Assembly (NCBI GenBank): GCA_019925095.2 | Contig: CM034398.1 | Coordinates: forward strand, 6,401,001-6,465,000 | DNA length: 64,000 nucleotides | Direction of reading: 5' to 3' | From: Dendrolimus kikuchii | Lineage: Eukaryota > Arthropoda > Insecta > Lepidoptera > Lasiocampidae | Shown: one piece after another, positions 22,265 to 33,715 of the stretch | Layout of the letters: each line of letters opens with the position of its first letter | Position numbering within the stretch: position 1 is the stretch's first letter | Position numbers and translations under genes: made by a program | The notes under the pieces: generated by a model | Told to the model about the DNA's origin: nothing | The model's input: the letters and a program-made list of their open reading frames with translations, nothing else | Database searches by the model: none

Positions 22265-22522
22265 CTCCGTGCAGGAACGGAAAAAGAATACTAATTCCTG
22301 TGCCCGGGCGCCGTGTCGCAAGAGGCGACAGAAAAACCCACAGTCTGGTGATAGGGCATTTGCCCTACTGGATAGCTACCACCCCTGGTCTGGGGTATGC
22401 CGCCGTAACAACTTTGAGTTGTGTTCCGGCTTCAGTGCCCAGGTTCCAATTTCTCCTTCATGGCCGGCAGCACTCCTTATATTGCTAATGTCCATAGGCG
22501 ACGGTAACGTCTTTCCATGAAA
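22265..22522 (+). mobile_element. Family C retroposon, 3' truncated
   Basis: Starts with TCCGTGCAGGAACGGAAAAA and runs to CGACGGTAACGTCTTTCCAT, lacking the terminal CTGTCTGCTGAACTCCTGCA block and poly(A). It is more diverged than the other copies. Confidence 0.65.
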
Positions 22523-23584
22523 AAGAAAGAAAGGGGGACGAAAGAGGATATCCAAGCTGGCTTAGAGTATTTAAAATCCAACTAAAAACGGAATTATGTA
22601 CACATTAGTGAACTCCACATTAATCTCTACCCGCGGCAGCCTATTCCCATTCACTAAAACCATGGAATGTTGTCTGCGATACAATCTAACTGTCGTGTAC
22701 AAGAACAGAATGGAGACTGCTGTTTAGAATTTAAATATTCGCTTTGTGCGCTTGTATGGGGCACAAAAAAACTTATTTACATAATGCTATGTTTACACAG
22801 ATTTAGTGTTTGTCATTAGTAATCGCTTCTTAGTACCTGCATAGTGGCCAGTGAAAAGTAACCGTCTAGACGTTGGAATTAGTAAAAAGGTAATAGAGCA
22901 ACTATTAATATGTGCGCTCCCGCGTTGTGCTAGTCAGTAGCAAAGAGTACATTGTTGGTCAGTAGTTCGTGTCCACTGTGATGAATAGACGTATGCAGCT
23001 CTCATACATAATTATGTCAAAGATGCTAGAGGAGCTTGAAAGAGAAGCACTAAAATAAAAACGTTTGTGGACAAGACAGTGTTTACTGCGTTTAGTGGTT
23101 CCATAAACAATTTTATAGTTGTTTCGGAATTCTACCTTTCCGCCGCCATAATCACGAATAAAATTACGATAATACGTAAACAAACTACGACAAGTGTTTT
23201 CACTTTCTCGTACAACTTGTCACTAAGCCACTTGTCACAATACACAGTCAGCAAGTGACAAGTGCTTAGTAAATTGTGGTTTATCGAGTTGTTGCTAAGT
23301 TAATAGGATCGAATTCTATTCACTTGCACTGTACACAAACACAAATACGAAGCATTACACAGCATGTTTTCCGATTGGCTATTAGTGTAAGTGAGAAGTA
23401 CTAAGCATTAGTTACTAAGCCCTTGTAAACCAAGCATAATACTAATGCGATCCGCTCAAGGATTTCACAGTATAAAAGTCTGAGCAGCGTTTGTATTGCG
23501 TAAGATATCTTACGAAATACTATTTTTTGAATATGTTTTTGTCATCGGATCAACTCCTCTATATAAAAGTTTTTGAAAAGAAAC
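22523..23584. other. Anonymous DNA with a small hairpin
   Basis: CTAAGCCACTTGTCAC (23223-23238) pairs with GTGACAAGTGCTTAG (23255-23269) with one bulged base and a 16-nt loop. Edges near 22793 and 23432 (GTTTACA.AG..TTAGT in opposite senses) hint at a roughly 640-bp inverted-repeat element, but the arms are too diverged to call. A TATAAAAG at 23471 has no initiator at the right distance. Confidence 0.4.
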
Positions 23585-23690
23585 TTCTTTGCAGGAAACT
23601 CTTTGATGCCACCAATAACTAGAAGGCTGGTTTATACGTCGCATAGTGCATTTATACCCACTGTGGCAATGTAGCCAGCCTTCTGGGCAG
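23585..23690 (+). mobile_element. LINE C-terminal fragment with conserved stem
   Basis: Plus-strand remnant with stem arms AGAAGGCTGG (23631-23640) and CCAGCCTTCT (23675-23684), perfect over 10 bp, with a shortened 34-bp interval. Confidence 0.55.
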
Positions 23691-23692
23691 GG

Positions 23693-23760
23693 TCGTCTTT
23701 ACCCGAGGGTGCAAGGGGTGCGTCGCATCCGGGCGCAGGGACCTGAGGAGATTTACGTCA
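23693..23760 (+). mobile_element. CAGGGTCG-type DNA transposon end
   Basis: CAGGGTCGTCTTTACCCGAG then GGTGCAAGGGGTGCG and CCGGGCGCAGGGA. An inverted counterpart with the same words lies at 41135-41210, too far away to be its partner. Solitary terminus. Confidence 0.45.
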
Positions 23761-23879
23761 ATAAAAAAATCATATTAATTTTTCAACATCTGACTAACTA
23801 CAATTAAGCAATAACGTAGCGCCTTATACATAACTACACTTTACTATTACTACATCTCAGATAATGTTAGAGTTATTTA

Positions 23880-24063
23880 TTGATCGTTTCACGCAGATAT
23901 GACGATGGGTTTAATGCGTAATTTTTGATGCGACATTGTTATTAATTGCGAATGACGTTTTTATTGACAGATAACCTATGCATATACACTAACGTGGCTA
24001 TTCGTCAACGGCGTTATTTTTAACGCTATAAGTAGGACGCATTTGGTCACAGATAATCACTGT
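23880..24063. mobile_element. MITE family 2 copy
   Basis: TCGTTTCACGCAGAT, GATGCGACATTGTTATTAAT, GCGAATGACGTTT, GATAACCTATGC and GACGCATTTGGTCACAG match the 28593-28786 copy in order. The 13-bp end repeats are not preserved here. Confidence 0.65.
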
Positions 24064-24114
24064 AATATTAATCCAAATAATGCCCCATCATTAGAGCGTA
24101 TTATTGTTTTTTTT

Positions 24115-24265
24115 AATACGTGACAAAGATGGCCGATAGAGCAGATGTGTAGACCATGACTCGGCAGATGTCAGTCAGCTGTGGCTGGATGAAGATGAAA
24201 GATCGAGGACCGTGATAAGGGTCGCAAACTAGGGGAGGCCTGTGTTCAACAGAGGAACAACGAAT
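24115..24265 (+). pseudogene. RTE-like LINE 3' ORF remnant
   Basis: Read with frame changes, the plus strand gives pieces resembling the C-terminus of RTE-type polymerases: W..DEDE, a KIEDRDKGRKLGEACVQQ-like tail and a stop. It is a different subfamily from 8818-10508. Too short to hold any domain. Confidence 0.5.
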
Positions 24266-24498
24266 ATCTTAGACCAAAGTAATAAAAAATTGCGTCTTAT
24301 ATAAATTTATTACCTTCTTCTGATACTTTGACTGATTTATTCGAAAAATAAGTGTTTTAAGTAATAAAACGTCAAAAAGTGAAAGAAGAAAAAGCCCTAT
24401 AGGACCCTCTAGTAACGAAAGGTTTGGGAGCTTCTAAAAGTTACATTTTCAGTTAGAAGTTTGTCAGTCCTTTTATTATTCTTTTTCTATAAAGGTAT

Positions 24499-24690
24499 GG
24501 CTTCATCTGGGATAAAGTTAAGGTATAAGCCGCTTCGGGCAGATGTGTAATGCAGAATTTGAGATGCGACATTGATTGTTAATGACGTTAAATATTGACG
24601 GATAACGTATGTATATGTATATCCACTAATATGCCTATGCATTAACAACGTTTTTAACGCTTTAAATAAGATGCATTCGGTCATAACCTT
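24499..24690. mobile_element. MITE family 2 copy
   Basis: GGCTTCATCTGGGATAAAGT, GCAGATGTGTAATGC, GAGATGCGACATTG, GACGGATAACGTATGTATAT and GATGCATTCGGTCATAAC align with the 28.6-kb copy. Diverged. Confidence 0.6.
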
Positions 24691-25319
24691 ATTCATATTG
24701 AGTTAGAGTAAGTCTATAGGTTTCTTTAAGGTTCTTAAAGAACCCTACATCGTAACTCTTTAACACTAAAGCAGATGAAGCCACAGCATAATACTCGTAC
24801 CTCCATTTAATAGATAATGATGGTCTGTTTGTTGCATCAGACTTCAAGCTGTGATCTCTAGATTAATATTCTGATAACAATCAAAACAATAATATAACAA
24901 TTTCGTAAGAACTTTTATATCATTTTACTTTGACTTCTTGTTACTCAAATACAATTATTTACTTCCAAGAAGTCATTCGGTTCATAATAATCACTGATCG
25001 ATAAAATTCATTTTAGTTTGAAATATTTCCATAGCCGTAACTGTTGGGTTAATTATGATGGATTCTGTGAATAACCATGATAAATTTATATTAATCTTAC
25101 GATTAAGTGGCTCTGTTCTCAGAAGGCTTGTTTATGTTACCCTTTTCCTCACTCATTTCTCTTCCATATAAAGCTTTTACAGATCTCCGTAATATCCCAA
25201 AAGTTATAATAACAATTCCGACAATTAACAGCATAATAAGTATGTTTCAGCTTCGACTCTTGATCTCTATCTTCTTGGGAGTTGGCCGGACGTCACTGCG
25301 GTGAACCCCTCGCGCGAAT
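24691..25319. other. Anonymous DNA
   Basis: TATTCATATTGAGTTAGAGT at 24690 recurs at 33970 just before the tandem duplication, so a small dispersed repeat is present. No gene. Confidence 0.35.
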
Positions 25320-25625
25320 CGTACAACGACCCAAAGATCATTGCCTTAAGATCCCACGAAGGTTTCTGGGACTAGAAGGTAGGCCTCCTCGAATAAGATG
25401 ATACGGTAACCTCTTAGCTTCCTGACGGCTATCACATGCTTTGGCCTACGGAGCCATGCAGCTTTTTTGGCCGCCAGGCTCTCCCTCCATATTGGTGTCC
25501 CATACAGGATCAAGGATCGTACGACTCCGTCGAAGAGTTTTCGGTACGGAGTGTTTGTATCCCTGATGTTGGGAAGCACCCGTGCAAATGTGCCGACCCC
25601 CGCTATTAGTCTGGGGGTCAACTTT
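25320..25625 (-). pseudogene. R1-clade LINE RT C-terminal remnant
   Basis: Minus-strand frame 25346-25621 (91 residues) contains TPYRKLFDGVVRSLILYGTP, then an RRPKHVIAVRKLRGYR block and FEEAYLL. This is the region after the RT palm in R1-type elements. The frame stops before the C-terminal zinc region and no RT catalytic motif is present. A CpG-rich continuation to 25320 is probably the same element. Confidence 0.7.
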
Positions 25626-25714
25626 GAAAATTTATACGATACCTAAAAAACGTAAATGACTCTATGTAGAATTTTCATATGCTAGTTTGTTAGAATGTTT
25701 CTCTCGATGGGCTC

Positions 25715-25772
25715 AATGGATTTTGTGACGCTCGAGTAACTCCACGATTAGCATCTTGGGCTCCCCTAATAA
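25715..25772 (+). mobile_element. End of TIR element T
   Basis: GTGACGCTCGAGTAACTCCA, AGCATCTTGGGCTCCCCTA matches the right end of the element at 43888-44439. The rest is missing. Confidence 0.55.
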
Positions 25773-26154
25773 TAATAATTATATATCTGAAATTGACGTG
25801 TACCATTGTTATGAATAAATAATGATTTATGATACAAATATAAAGTCGCAGTTCCATGCAACCGAACTAATTTCTTGCTTATAAACGATTTCTCGGAATG
25901 TTAAGACTGTAATCGTGCGATGGTTTTTGTGAAATTAATTACACCATTTTTTGTCTCACTTTTTACAGGTTAATTAACTTTTAAATTTGTTTTTTACTTA
26001 CTCCTTTTTGATGCCAGATTTATTATTATTTACTATAGCAAATTAGCTTTAAGAATATGAGCGTATTATATTATATTACGAACGAATCCCGAATATGATT
26101 CCTTCAAGATTTCTTTTACGAAGATAAGAAAGATAAAGACACATTTCTTCTTCA
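25773..26154. other. Anonymous AT-rich DNA
   Basis: No gene or shared repeat. Confidence 0.35.
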
Positions 26155-26620
26155 GCCAATTTCTATCTACTGCTGGACGTAGGCCTCCACAAGTACGCGC
26201 CACATATCCCGGTCTCCCGTCTTCCTCATCCAGCCCCTGCCGGCGACCTTGCGCAGGTCGTCAGTTCACCGGCTGGCGGGCGTCCTACGCTATGTTTGCC
26301 GAGACGTGGTCTCCAGTCCAGTATTCGTTTGCTCCATCGGCAGTCGGTCCTGCGACAGACGTGACCGGCCCACTGCCGGTCACTTCGTTCTTTTACGGAT
26401 GTCCTCATTTCTGATTTTATCCATAACAGTAACACCTAACATAGCTCGCTCCATAGCCCTTTGAGCGACTTTGAATTTGTGGACCAGCCTCACTGTCAGT
26501 GTCCATGTCTCGGCACCGCATGTCATGATGGGTAGGATGCACTGCTCGAAGACTTTCGTGTCCAAGCATTACGGAATGGTCGAAAGACGCATTCGTAACG
26601 AAATTTTCCATCTGATGACA
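26155..26620 (-). pseudogene. RTE-like LINE 3' ORF remnant
   Basis: The minus strand encodes, across at least one frameshift, FEQCILPIMTCGAETWTLT, a MERAMLGVTVMDKIRNEDIR stretch, then RQWAGHVCRRTDCRWSKRIL and WRPRLGKHSVGRPPA. This is the post-RT part typical of RTE-type LINEs, often annotated as craniofacial development protein 2-like in insects. No RT palm remains. Confidence 0.75.
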
Positions 26621-27139
26621 GTCTTCAAGTGGAAACCCCTAGTAGTATAAGACAACGGATGAGAGATGACAGCTGGTAGAGATTTAAATTAGTCCCTGTG
26701 GCATATTTTGTAAGACGCCTATACCAATTTTGGCTTTCAATAAAATGAAAATGTATATATTTATTTCAAAATGGTATCGTAGGCAACTTCTAGTACTGAA
26801 AGTCATGAGTCTACCACCGCTTCCCAAGGAAAATTTAGTTGCTGTTAAAGAAGATGTGGCGAAGCAAACTCACCAGCAACAGTAGGTTGTGATGGCAATC
26901 ACGGAAATGAAAGACATAACTAGGTATTATCAGGATTTCTTACTGTGTGGTACTCTAGTTATTTGTATGTCGGCTGCTTAGCAGATTTCCAACAATATAC
27001 AGCGTGCAAAGACGGTCATTACAACATGCAAAATTGCTTCTAGAATTGACTCAATTTATTACAGAATACAAGTTCATCATAATATTAAAATACAAACATA
27101 TATCTATTGCTCATTGTAATTGTATTTCATTTTTAATGA
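26621..27139. other. Anonymous AT-rich DNA
   Basis: No gene or repeat recognised. Confidence 0.35.
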
Positions 27140-27384
27140 AATACTTAGAAGAAGGTTACATATTTTTGCCGTTTGGGGTTGAAGCATCGAGCCCGTGGGG
27201 TCCATCGATCCAGGGTTTCTTTAAAGATATCTGTATGAAACTCTTTGACACTACCCATGGTCAGCAGCCTTGCGCATATTTCACTCAACAAGTAAGCTTT
27301 GCCATACAACGTAGTAATGCAGCCAGCCTTCTGGGCACACTCCCCGCTGGCAGTGATCTGTTACATAATCTACTTTCGATTTAA
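27140..27384 (+). pseudogene. LINE ORF C-terminal fragment, best reading frame of its family
   Basis: The plus-strand frame reads YLEEGYIFLPFGVEASSPWG, then GFFKDICMKLFDTT and QQVSFAIQRSNAASLLGTLP before a stop at 27384. The FAIQR.NAASLLGT block is the most conserved part of the family and appears in all longer copies. I associate it with the extreme C-terminus of some non-LTR polymerases but cannot name the clade. Here the left stem arm has diverged, so the inverted repeat of the other copies is lost. Confidence 0.6.
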
Positions 27385-28074
27385 TAATTTAGTTTATTTA
27401 ATTAATAATTTAGTTTCATTGTATATTTTAATTTTAGGTCGTTTATTTCGTTATCATCCTTTATTAATGAAATACTTTATGTCGTTCTATATATAGCCTG
27501 TTTTGTACGTCATAGTTTTGAAAATTTGTTTGGGGTATATAAGTTTGAAATCCACTGGTATATCACCATCATCATCATTCTAGCGTTAAATACTGGTTGT
27601 GTTCGGGGCGTCTGCCACGAAGCCTGGGGTCCGCATTGCTACTTTTGAAAAACCCTGGTATGTATGAAGCAACAATGCAGCCGCTGACACTAATTTCTTA
27701 CAGACCATTAGCGAAATAATGTAATAGCGAGAATTTTTCACACGGCCGAATAAGATTATAAAATAAACAGTATTTCAATACTGGGAAACTCAATTTCAAT
27801 TACCTACCCAATCAGAAATTTGCTAATAAACTTTATGACGGATTTCGCAGAACAAATTTCAATTAAACATTCTTTAATGTACTTATACTTAATAAAATGA
27901 TATTTATGAGACTTCATTTCGATGTTACTGGAATTTGTAGAATATTTGTTACCCTCGGGGTGAGAGCGCCGCAAACTAATCTTCTTGCCTTATCTCACTT
28001 ATTTATTAGATTGAGACAGGTTGCGGGCAGAAAATATCAGGAATATTGGTATATATCTTAAACCGGAGCGTTCC
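27385..28074. other. Anonymous AT-rich DNA
   Basis: No gene or repeat recognised. Confidence 0.35.
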
Positions 28075-28175
28075 GATGGCTGGCAACGCGTTGCCTTCGC
28101 CCCTGGTGTTACAAACGTAACCACCCTCTAAAAGTTGGGCCGTCTACCTATTTGCCAGCTTTGCAATAAAAACAT
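28075..28175 (+). mobile_element. Degraded family C or LINE 3' tail
   Basis: CTGGTGTTACAAACGTAACC, GGGCCGTCTACCTATTTGCC and TTGCAATAAAAA keep the order of the shared LINE/family C tail. The upstream part is lost. Confidence 0.45.
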
Positions 28176-28592
28176 TGTCAAGAGATATCGAGTAAACTCA
28201 AGGTGGCTTTTATATTGTGTTTCGATTTCCCCGTGCCCTTATCAATAGAGATTATCTCGTATTCGCGTAACTCTTTAAAAACCCACGTCATCTTTACATG
28301 GAATTAGTCGGGTTAATCTTATCATGTCTAAAAGATTGCATCCAACTGTATTAATACACAGTTGGAATATTCAAGGACAGTTTTGTTGATATCAAAAAAT
28401 TACAAACACTAGTAAGAAAGCAGCAAAATACAATTGGTCGTTTATAAGCATGTCAATTAATCAACGAAAATAATCGATTGTTTTCTATGAATTAAAACTA
28501 GGTTCTTAAAAACTAGATACAGTAATGGAAGAATGATAATTACCCGTTAAAAAACGTAACTTTTAATGCTACTGCTTCATCTGGAATAATGC
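28176..28592. other. Anonymous AT-rich DNA
   Basis: No gene or repeat recognised. Confidence 0.35.
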
Positions 28593-28786
28593 TATAGTTA
28601 TTGACCGGTTCACACACATGCAGCGATGTGTTTAATGCGTTATTAGTGATGTGATATTGTTATTAATTGTGAATGACATTTAATATTGACGGATAACGTA
28701 TGTAAATACACTAATGAAGCTATTCGTTAACGGCATTATTTTTAACACTATAAATAGGACGCATTTGGCCACAGTCAATAACTATA
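28593..28786. mobile_element. MITE family 2, best copy
   Basis: It is bounded by perfect 13-bp inverted ends TATAGTTATTGAC (28593-28605) and GTCAATAACTATA (28774-28786). Interior landmarks GACGGATAACGTATGT and GACGCATTTGGCCACA are shared with the four other copies. Non-coding. Superfamily not assignable from these ends. Confidence 0.7.
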
Positions 28787-28859
28787 ACATTATCTCAGGT
28801 AAGTTCGAGAATCACACGTGCTCCAATCTTAGTTGACGCAACCAATCTTTTGTTGTTTT

Positions 28860-29065
28860 TGATGATGGAAAATCGTTATATTTTGGATAATTTACACTAT
28901 ATCTTTATAAATTATAGCCTTCGTGTTATTTTGATGTGTAAGCTATATTATTGTAAAATTTCATCAAAATCCATTCAGTAGTTTTTGCGTGAAAGAGTAA
29001 CAAACATACATAAATCCATACATTCTTACAAACTTTCGCGTTTATAATATTAGTAGGAAGTAGGA
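28860..29065 (-). mobile_element. Helitron-like element, 3' truncated
   Basis: Near-duplicate of 13690-13903: AAAATCGTTATATTTTGGAT, AAATCCATTCAGTAGTTTT and, at the right, the element's 5' end CCTACTTCCTACTAATATT. The CTAG terminus is absent. Confidence 0.65.
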
Positions 29066-29187
29066 CTTGCAATCAACGTCTAATTATTTGAAATATATTT
29101 TTTAAATTCAAATCAGCCATAAAATAAGAGTCCTGATTAGCTTATAGCTTAATGATTAGCTTAATATCATAAAGAATAGGATTTAAA

Positions 29188-30320
29188 AAAATAAAAAAAC
29201 CTTCGTTTAAAAAAACCGACTTCAAAATCTAATAAACTAAAAAGTATAAAATAACTTATTTCTAAAGCTTCTAATGTATGTCTTTGTAGACCACGGGCCA
29301 TAAAAATGGCCCGGACTTTTGGAGGGCTTGCGTGGGGCCATGGGAAGGCCAACACGTAGAGGCCCTTTGACAAATTTAATGTAAATGTGGCGTGACACTG
29401 ACCGGCGATTATCCCTGTCTACATCATATAGTAATGCACCCAAGGACAAACCCCGGCCAGTGTAGGACTATTGTGGGAAATGAAGACAAAAAGTACCGGG
29501 CTATTGGGGTGAACTGCTAGTGGTACTAGGGGTCTGGGAATACGGGGACTATGGCGTCTGCCCGTCGCAATGTTCGGAGAACATGGAAAAATGGGCAGAC
29601 GGTGACTCGCCACTCCCTGCATGGGCCCCCAAAAACGCTATAATAGAAGGGGCAACATGGGTGTGAGTGGCTAAGAGGTGTAGAGAGGTAGGCTGCAGGT
29701 TCACCGAAGCTACTTCTGACGTGATGCCATTTATCACTTCCACTCCTGGAGCTAAAGCTATTATTATTAATATATATTATCTAAAACATCTTAAAGTCGG
29801 TGCTTAGTAATATTCATAATATATAATATCTAAAACATCTTAAAGTCGGTGCTTAGTAATTTTCAAAATATAGTAATTTTTATGTTTTACTTTGCACAGA
29901 GTTCAAGATGTTTTAGACAATATATATATTAATAATAATAGCTTTAGAAATAAGTTATTTTATACTTTTTAGTTTTTAGTTTTGAAGTCGGTTTTTTTAA
30001 ACGAAGTTTTTTTTCTTTTATTTGTTACTTTTTAGTGTCTAGCTATGTATGGGTAGACCTACGAAAGGCGCCGCGCTCCTTAAAAAATATAGGTCCCAAG
30101 AAACGGGAACAAAAAAATGTTCGTAAAATGAAAACTACTGGGCCAAACTATGTTAAATTTTTACGGGACCAAATGGCCTCTATTTCGCATCAAACTAAAC
30201 AAGAATCACGTAAATCGGATCATAAATCTCGGAGTCATTGGTGAACATAAATAAAAAAAACAAAAAAAAGATCCCGACGAATTGAGAAACTCCTCCTTTT
30301 TTGAAGTCAGTTAAAAAGCA
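29188..30320. mobile_element. Foldback element P, copy 1, with nested insertion
   Basis: Left arm CTTCGTTTAAAAAAACCGAC, TTCTAAAGCT; right arm AGCTTTAGAAATAAGTTATT and GTCGGTTTTTTTAAACGAAG at 29940-30010, so the ends fold back. Beyond the arm lies one copy of a unit (GTAAAATGAAAACTACTGGG) and a terminal CTCCTCCTTTTTTGAAGTCA. The 482-bp repeat at 29270-29751 has inserted in the left arm. Inside, a roughly 60-bp segment (AACATCTTAAAGTCGGTGCT) is tandemly doubled at 29779-29860. The 41878-42605 copy lacks the insert. Confidence 0.7.
29270..29751 (-). mobile_element. R480 repeat inserted with 8-bp TSD
   Basis: This 482-bp segment is absent from the sister copy of the host element and is flanked by a perfect CTAAAGCT duplication (29262-29269 and 29752-29759). 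A second copy in the opposite sense lies at 38248-38757. Shared words include TAAAAATGGCCCGGACTTTT, GTGGCGTGACACTGACC and TGGGCAGACGGTGA. The small frames across it are not conserved between the two copies. Class unknown. Confidence 0.75.
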
Positions 30321-31261
30321 ATAAATCATTCTTGCCCTATCTTGTACAACGTATTGTTGAGTTCACAGTAAATTATCGTAAAAGATAATTATTTACTCAT
30401 AATGTGAATGAACTTTAACTTTTGAGGTGATCATCTATAGCTATAGTGAGAACTGAACAAATGATCGTTATATTATATACGTAGATGTATTTTATTGTTC
30501 AATAAAAACAACTTGTACAGTACCACCACGTTCACATATTAATACAGCACTTTGAACGATCTTGTATGGCTTGCGTATCCTGCTTCACGACATCCACTCT
30601 TCGTTTTCACTGGCGCTCAAAATTTTCAGACTTTTGCAGGCTCTATTCGTATAGTATTATTTGTATATGAATCTGGCTTTATAAACAAAACTATACTACT
30701 ATAAAAAGGTATGTCTGGTCTAATCGACATAAAAAAATATGCGGCATTCGCAATTTTTACGGTTATAATGTATTGGAGATTCAAATAAAATGTATTCAAC
30801 TTTACACACAGTTAATTATCATTATTTCAATGCGTAGTATTACTTATATTAGTTGTACTATACTATCCAGATGGCTACAATACAACGCTGATGGCTCTCT
30901 CGGAATTCCATTCAAGGTTGTTCTGCATGACATTGCCGGTTGTTGTCCTACGTGTTCATAGAATTGCGACCTCGGCAGGGTCACATTGGCAGCGATAGCT
31001 TATCGGTGTTATTAATATTTACATTTTTTTGGAGTGGAATAATTTAAAAAAATAATCAACATGACATAAAAAGACTGATAACAGTGACCTTATTTATTTT
31101 AAGCACCTTATATCTAAAGGCGAAAAGGATTCTTTATGATCTCACACCAGTGTTTCTCTCCGTGAACCACAGCTAACTCAATGTCTGAGGAAGTTACTCA
31201 AGAAATTTGTCATACGTATTTAGGTCGACACACATGATTTCTATTATCTATCTATTTAGAA
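30321..31261. other. Anonymous AT-rich DNA
   Basis: No gene. One 62-codon frame at 30773-30961 has no recognisable features. Confidence 0.35.
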
Positions 31262-33715
31262 TAGAATAGAAAACACTTTATTGTTCACCATAATAAACAA
31301 TTACAGAATAAATAATTACAATCATTTAACGGCAAAACAAAAGGCGGCCTTATCGCTTAAAACGATCTCTTCCAGGCAACCTGACTGAGAGGATACTTTT
31401 AACAAATTATGTCTATGTATAATTAAATTAAAAGAAGTAAAATAAAAAAGGAAGAACAGTACAATGTGGACAGTAAACAGCTAAGTTAAGAAAAATGAAT
31501 AGAAAAATATATATTTTATTATAAACTAAGGTAATAGTTTTTGACAGATTTTTTAAATATGGCAAGTGATTTAGCTTTTCTGACATCTACGGGTAAAGAG
31601 TTCCAAAGGCAGACAGCCTGCACAGCGAAGGATTTGGAGTAAAATGTTGAAGAATGTGCAGGTGCCTTTAACAGGAGGTTATTAGAGGAGCGCAAATCGA
31701 AGGTGTGTGATGTATGAAGGAAGTTGAAACATTCCTTAAGGTAAGGAGGAGTATAGGGTATAAATAGTGTACGATATAATAAATGTAGAAGATGAGCATT
31801 CCGGCGAAGTAAGATTGGCAGCCACTTGAGTTTTTTCCGATACTCAGAAATGTGGTCATATTTTCTTAATCCAAATATGAATCTAATACAAACATTTTGA
31901 AGACGCTCAAGTTTGATGAGTTGGTCTTAGGTGATAATAAGATAACAGGCATCTGCATATTCAAGGATAAATAGTATAATTGCTTGAACAAGCGAAATCT
32001 TAGTGGCGGTTGGAAGGAATTTTTTTAGTCTTCTGAGTGAGGCATAGGATGCAAAGATCTTGCGACTTAACTCAGTAATGTGGGGTCGCCAACATAGTTC
32101 CTTGTCGATGATTACGCCGAGATTCTTGACTTGGTCACTAATGGGAATATACGAATTATGAAACATTATATCAGGGAGTAATTCAAATTCTATTTGGGAC
32201 ATTGTTCGAGAGCTACCGATAATAGTAGCCTGAATCTTACCAGGATTAACGCTAAGTCCGTGAGAAATACTTCAGTTGTGTATACGACTCAAATCATCAT
32301 TAATAACCTTAATAGCATCATGTAAAGTGTCCTTTGGAGCCTAGGTATAAATCTGCAAATCGTCTGCATAGAGATGATAGGAAGAAGATAGATTTTTGGA
32401 GATGGTATTTATAAAAATTGAAAATAAAAGAGGAGATAAAACGCCGCCCTGAGGAACGCCAACAGATAGATCTTGCCATGACGAAAACATGTCATCGATA
32501 CGTACATGCTGCCGACGTGCGACCAGTTAACTGTGAAACCAATCAATTGTAGATGGAGATATGTTGAGATAGTGGAGAATTTCGATAAGTATATCAAGAT
32601 CCACATTGTTAAATGCACTGCTAAAGTTGAGCAGTAACAGAACAGTCACTAAACCTTTGTCCATACCACAACGGATGTCATCAGTAATTTTGACTAGTGC
32701 AGTTGTTGTGCTGTGGCCTGGTCGAAATCCAGATTGAAAAGGATTCATGAGGGATTGTGTGTTGAGTAATATACTTATTTGATCATGAACCAAACGTTCC
32801 AGGATTTTAGAGAGAAAAGGTAGGATAGATATAGGGCGGAACTTTGAGAAGGATAAGGGATAAGGTTTCTTGGGTAAGGGAATAACTTGGGGTTCTTTCC
32901 ATACAGCAGGAAATATACTAGTGGATATTGAGTCATTAAGGATTTGGGAAATGGTAGGACTGATGATGTCAAGAATGGAGAGTATCATGTGTCGACTAAT
33001 TCCGTCACTGCCAACTGCATTAGAAGTGATCGATTTTATAGCTCTCACAACATCACATATAGAAAATTTATTGAGACAAAAAGGAGTACACTGAGGAGTA
33101 TTAAGAGAAGAAATTAAATTAAGAGTTTCAGACGTAACTGTCATATTAAAAGTTGACATGGTAGCAAAGTGCTGATTCAGAAGATTTGTGTTTAGGTTTT
33201 TAGAATTAGATATGGGTGTAGTTTTACCAACTCCCAGTGATTTAAGAAATTTCCAAACTTTTCTAGGATTATTGATATTTACTGACTCCTGAATATACCG
33301 GCGTTGTGCATCCCTACATTCTCTATTGCAGCGATTGCGTGCTTGTATAAAAGCTTGTTTGTTCATTTCAGTAGGACGACGTTTATACTTAGATTTTGCT
33401 TTACACTTTTGTTTCATGAGGCCCTTAATCTCATCAGTAAGCCAAGGTGCTGGAAGATGTTTAAGTTTTATTTGAGGCATAGGTGCATGTAGATTATACA
33501 ACCGTAGAAGGTTAGCATTAAATACATGCACCTTTTCATCGACAGAAACTGCATTGACGACTCCAGACCAATTCAATTCGTTTGCATCAATTCGTAACTC
33601 TTCCAGGTTCATACCACTGAAGTTACGCTGTAATATCAGCTTCGATTTTGCTTTCGGAGGACGCACATTATATGATAAAAATCATGTCATGGTATGAGAA
33701 AGCGTCCGCGGAATT
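31262..33715 (-). mobile_element. CR1/jockey-type LINE, 5' truncated
   Basis: The minus-strand element runs from the tail end of an endonuclease domain (SYHDMIF near 33700, cognate of the SDH box) through a complete RT region to a 3' UTR ending GAAGAGATCGTTTTAAGCGA, TAAGGCCGCC and GAACAATAAAGTG followed by (ATTCT)n at about 31262-31285. The pentamer tail and 3' UTR words recur at 20702, 38100, 38806 and 44730, which marks an amplified family. The exact clade (CR1, Daphne or jockey) is not decided. Confidence 0.8.
31519..33666 (-). pseudogene. LINE reverse transcriptase with four nonsense codons
   Basis: A single frame of 716 codons runs without any indel, but it is cut by stops at 32527-32529, 32341-32343, 32272-32274 and 31927-31929; the natural stop is 31519-31521. 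Landmarks in order: APWLTDEIKGLMKQK (linker), VGSDGISRHMIL, FRPISILPFLSK, FQSGFRPGHSTTTAL, motif [36 protein letters not shown] (YADD intact) and LGVIIDKEL. Motif A carries Asn where the metal-binding Asp is expected, so it would be inactive even without the stops. A one-base frameshift separates it from the endonuclease remnant just upstream of 33666. Confidence 0.85.

Noticed and set aside
23471..23478. TATAAAAG as a core promoter
   Set aside because: No initiator-like TCAGT or similar lies 25-35 bp downstream and no coding signal follows.
27140..27384. Host protein exon (FGVEASSPWGP frame)
   Set aside because: The same protein words occur in at least three other degraded copies in both orientations, which marks a LINE fragment.
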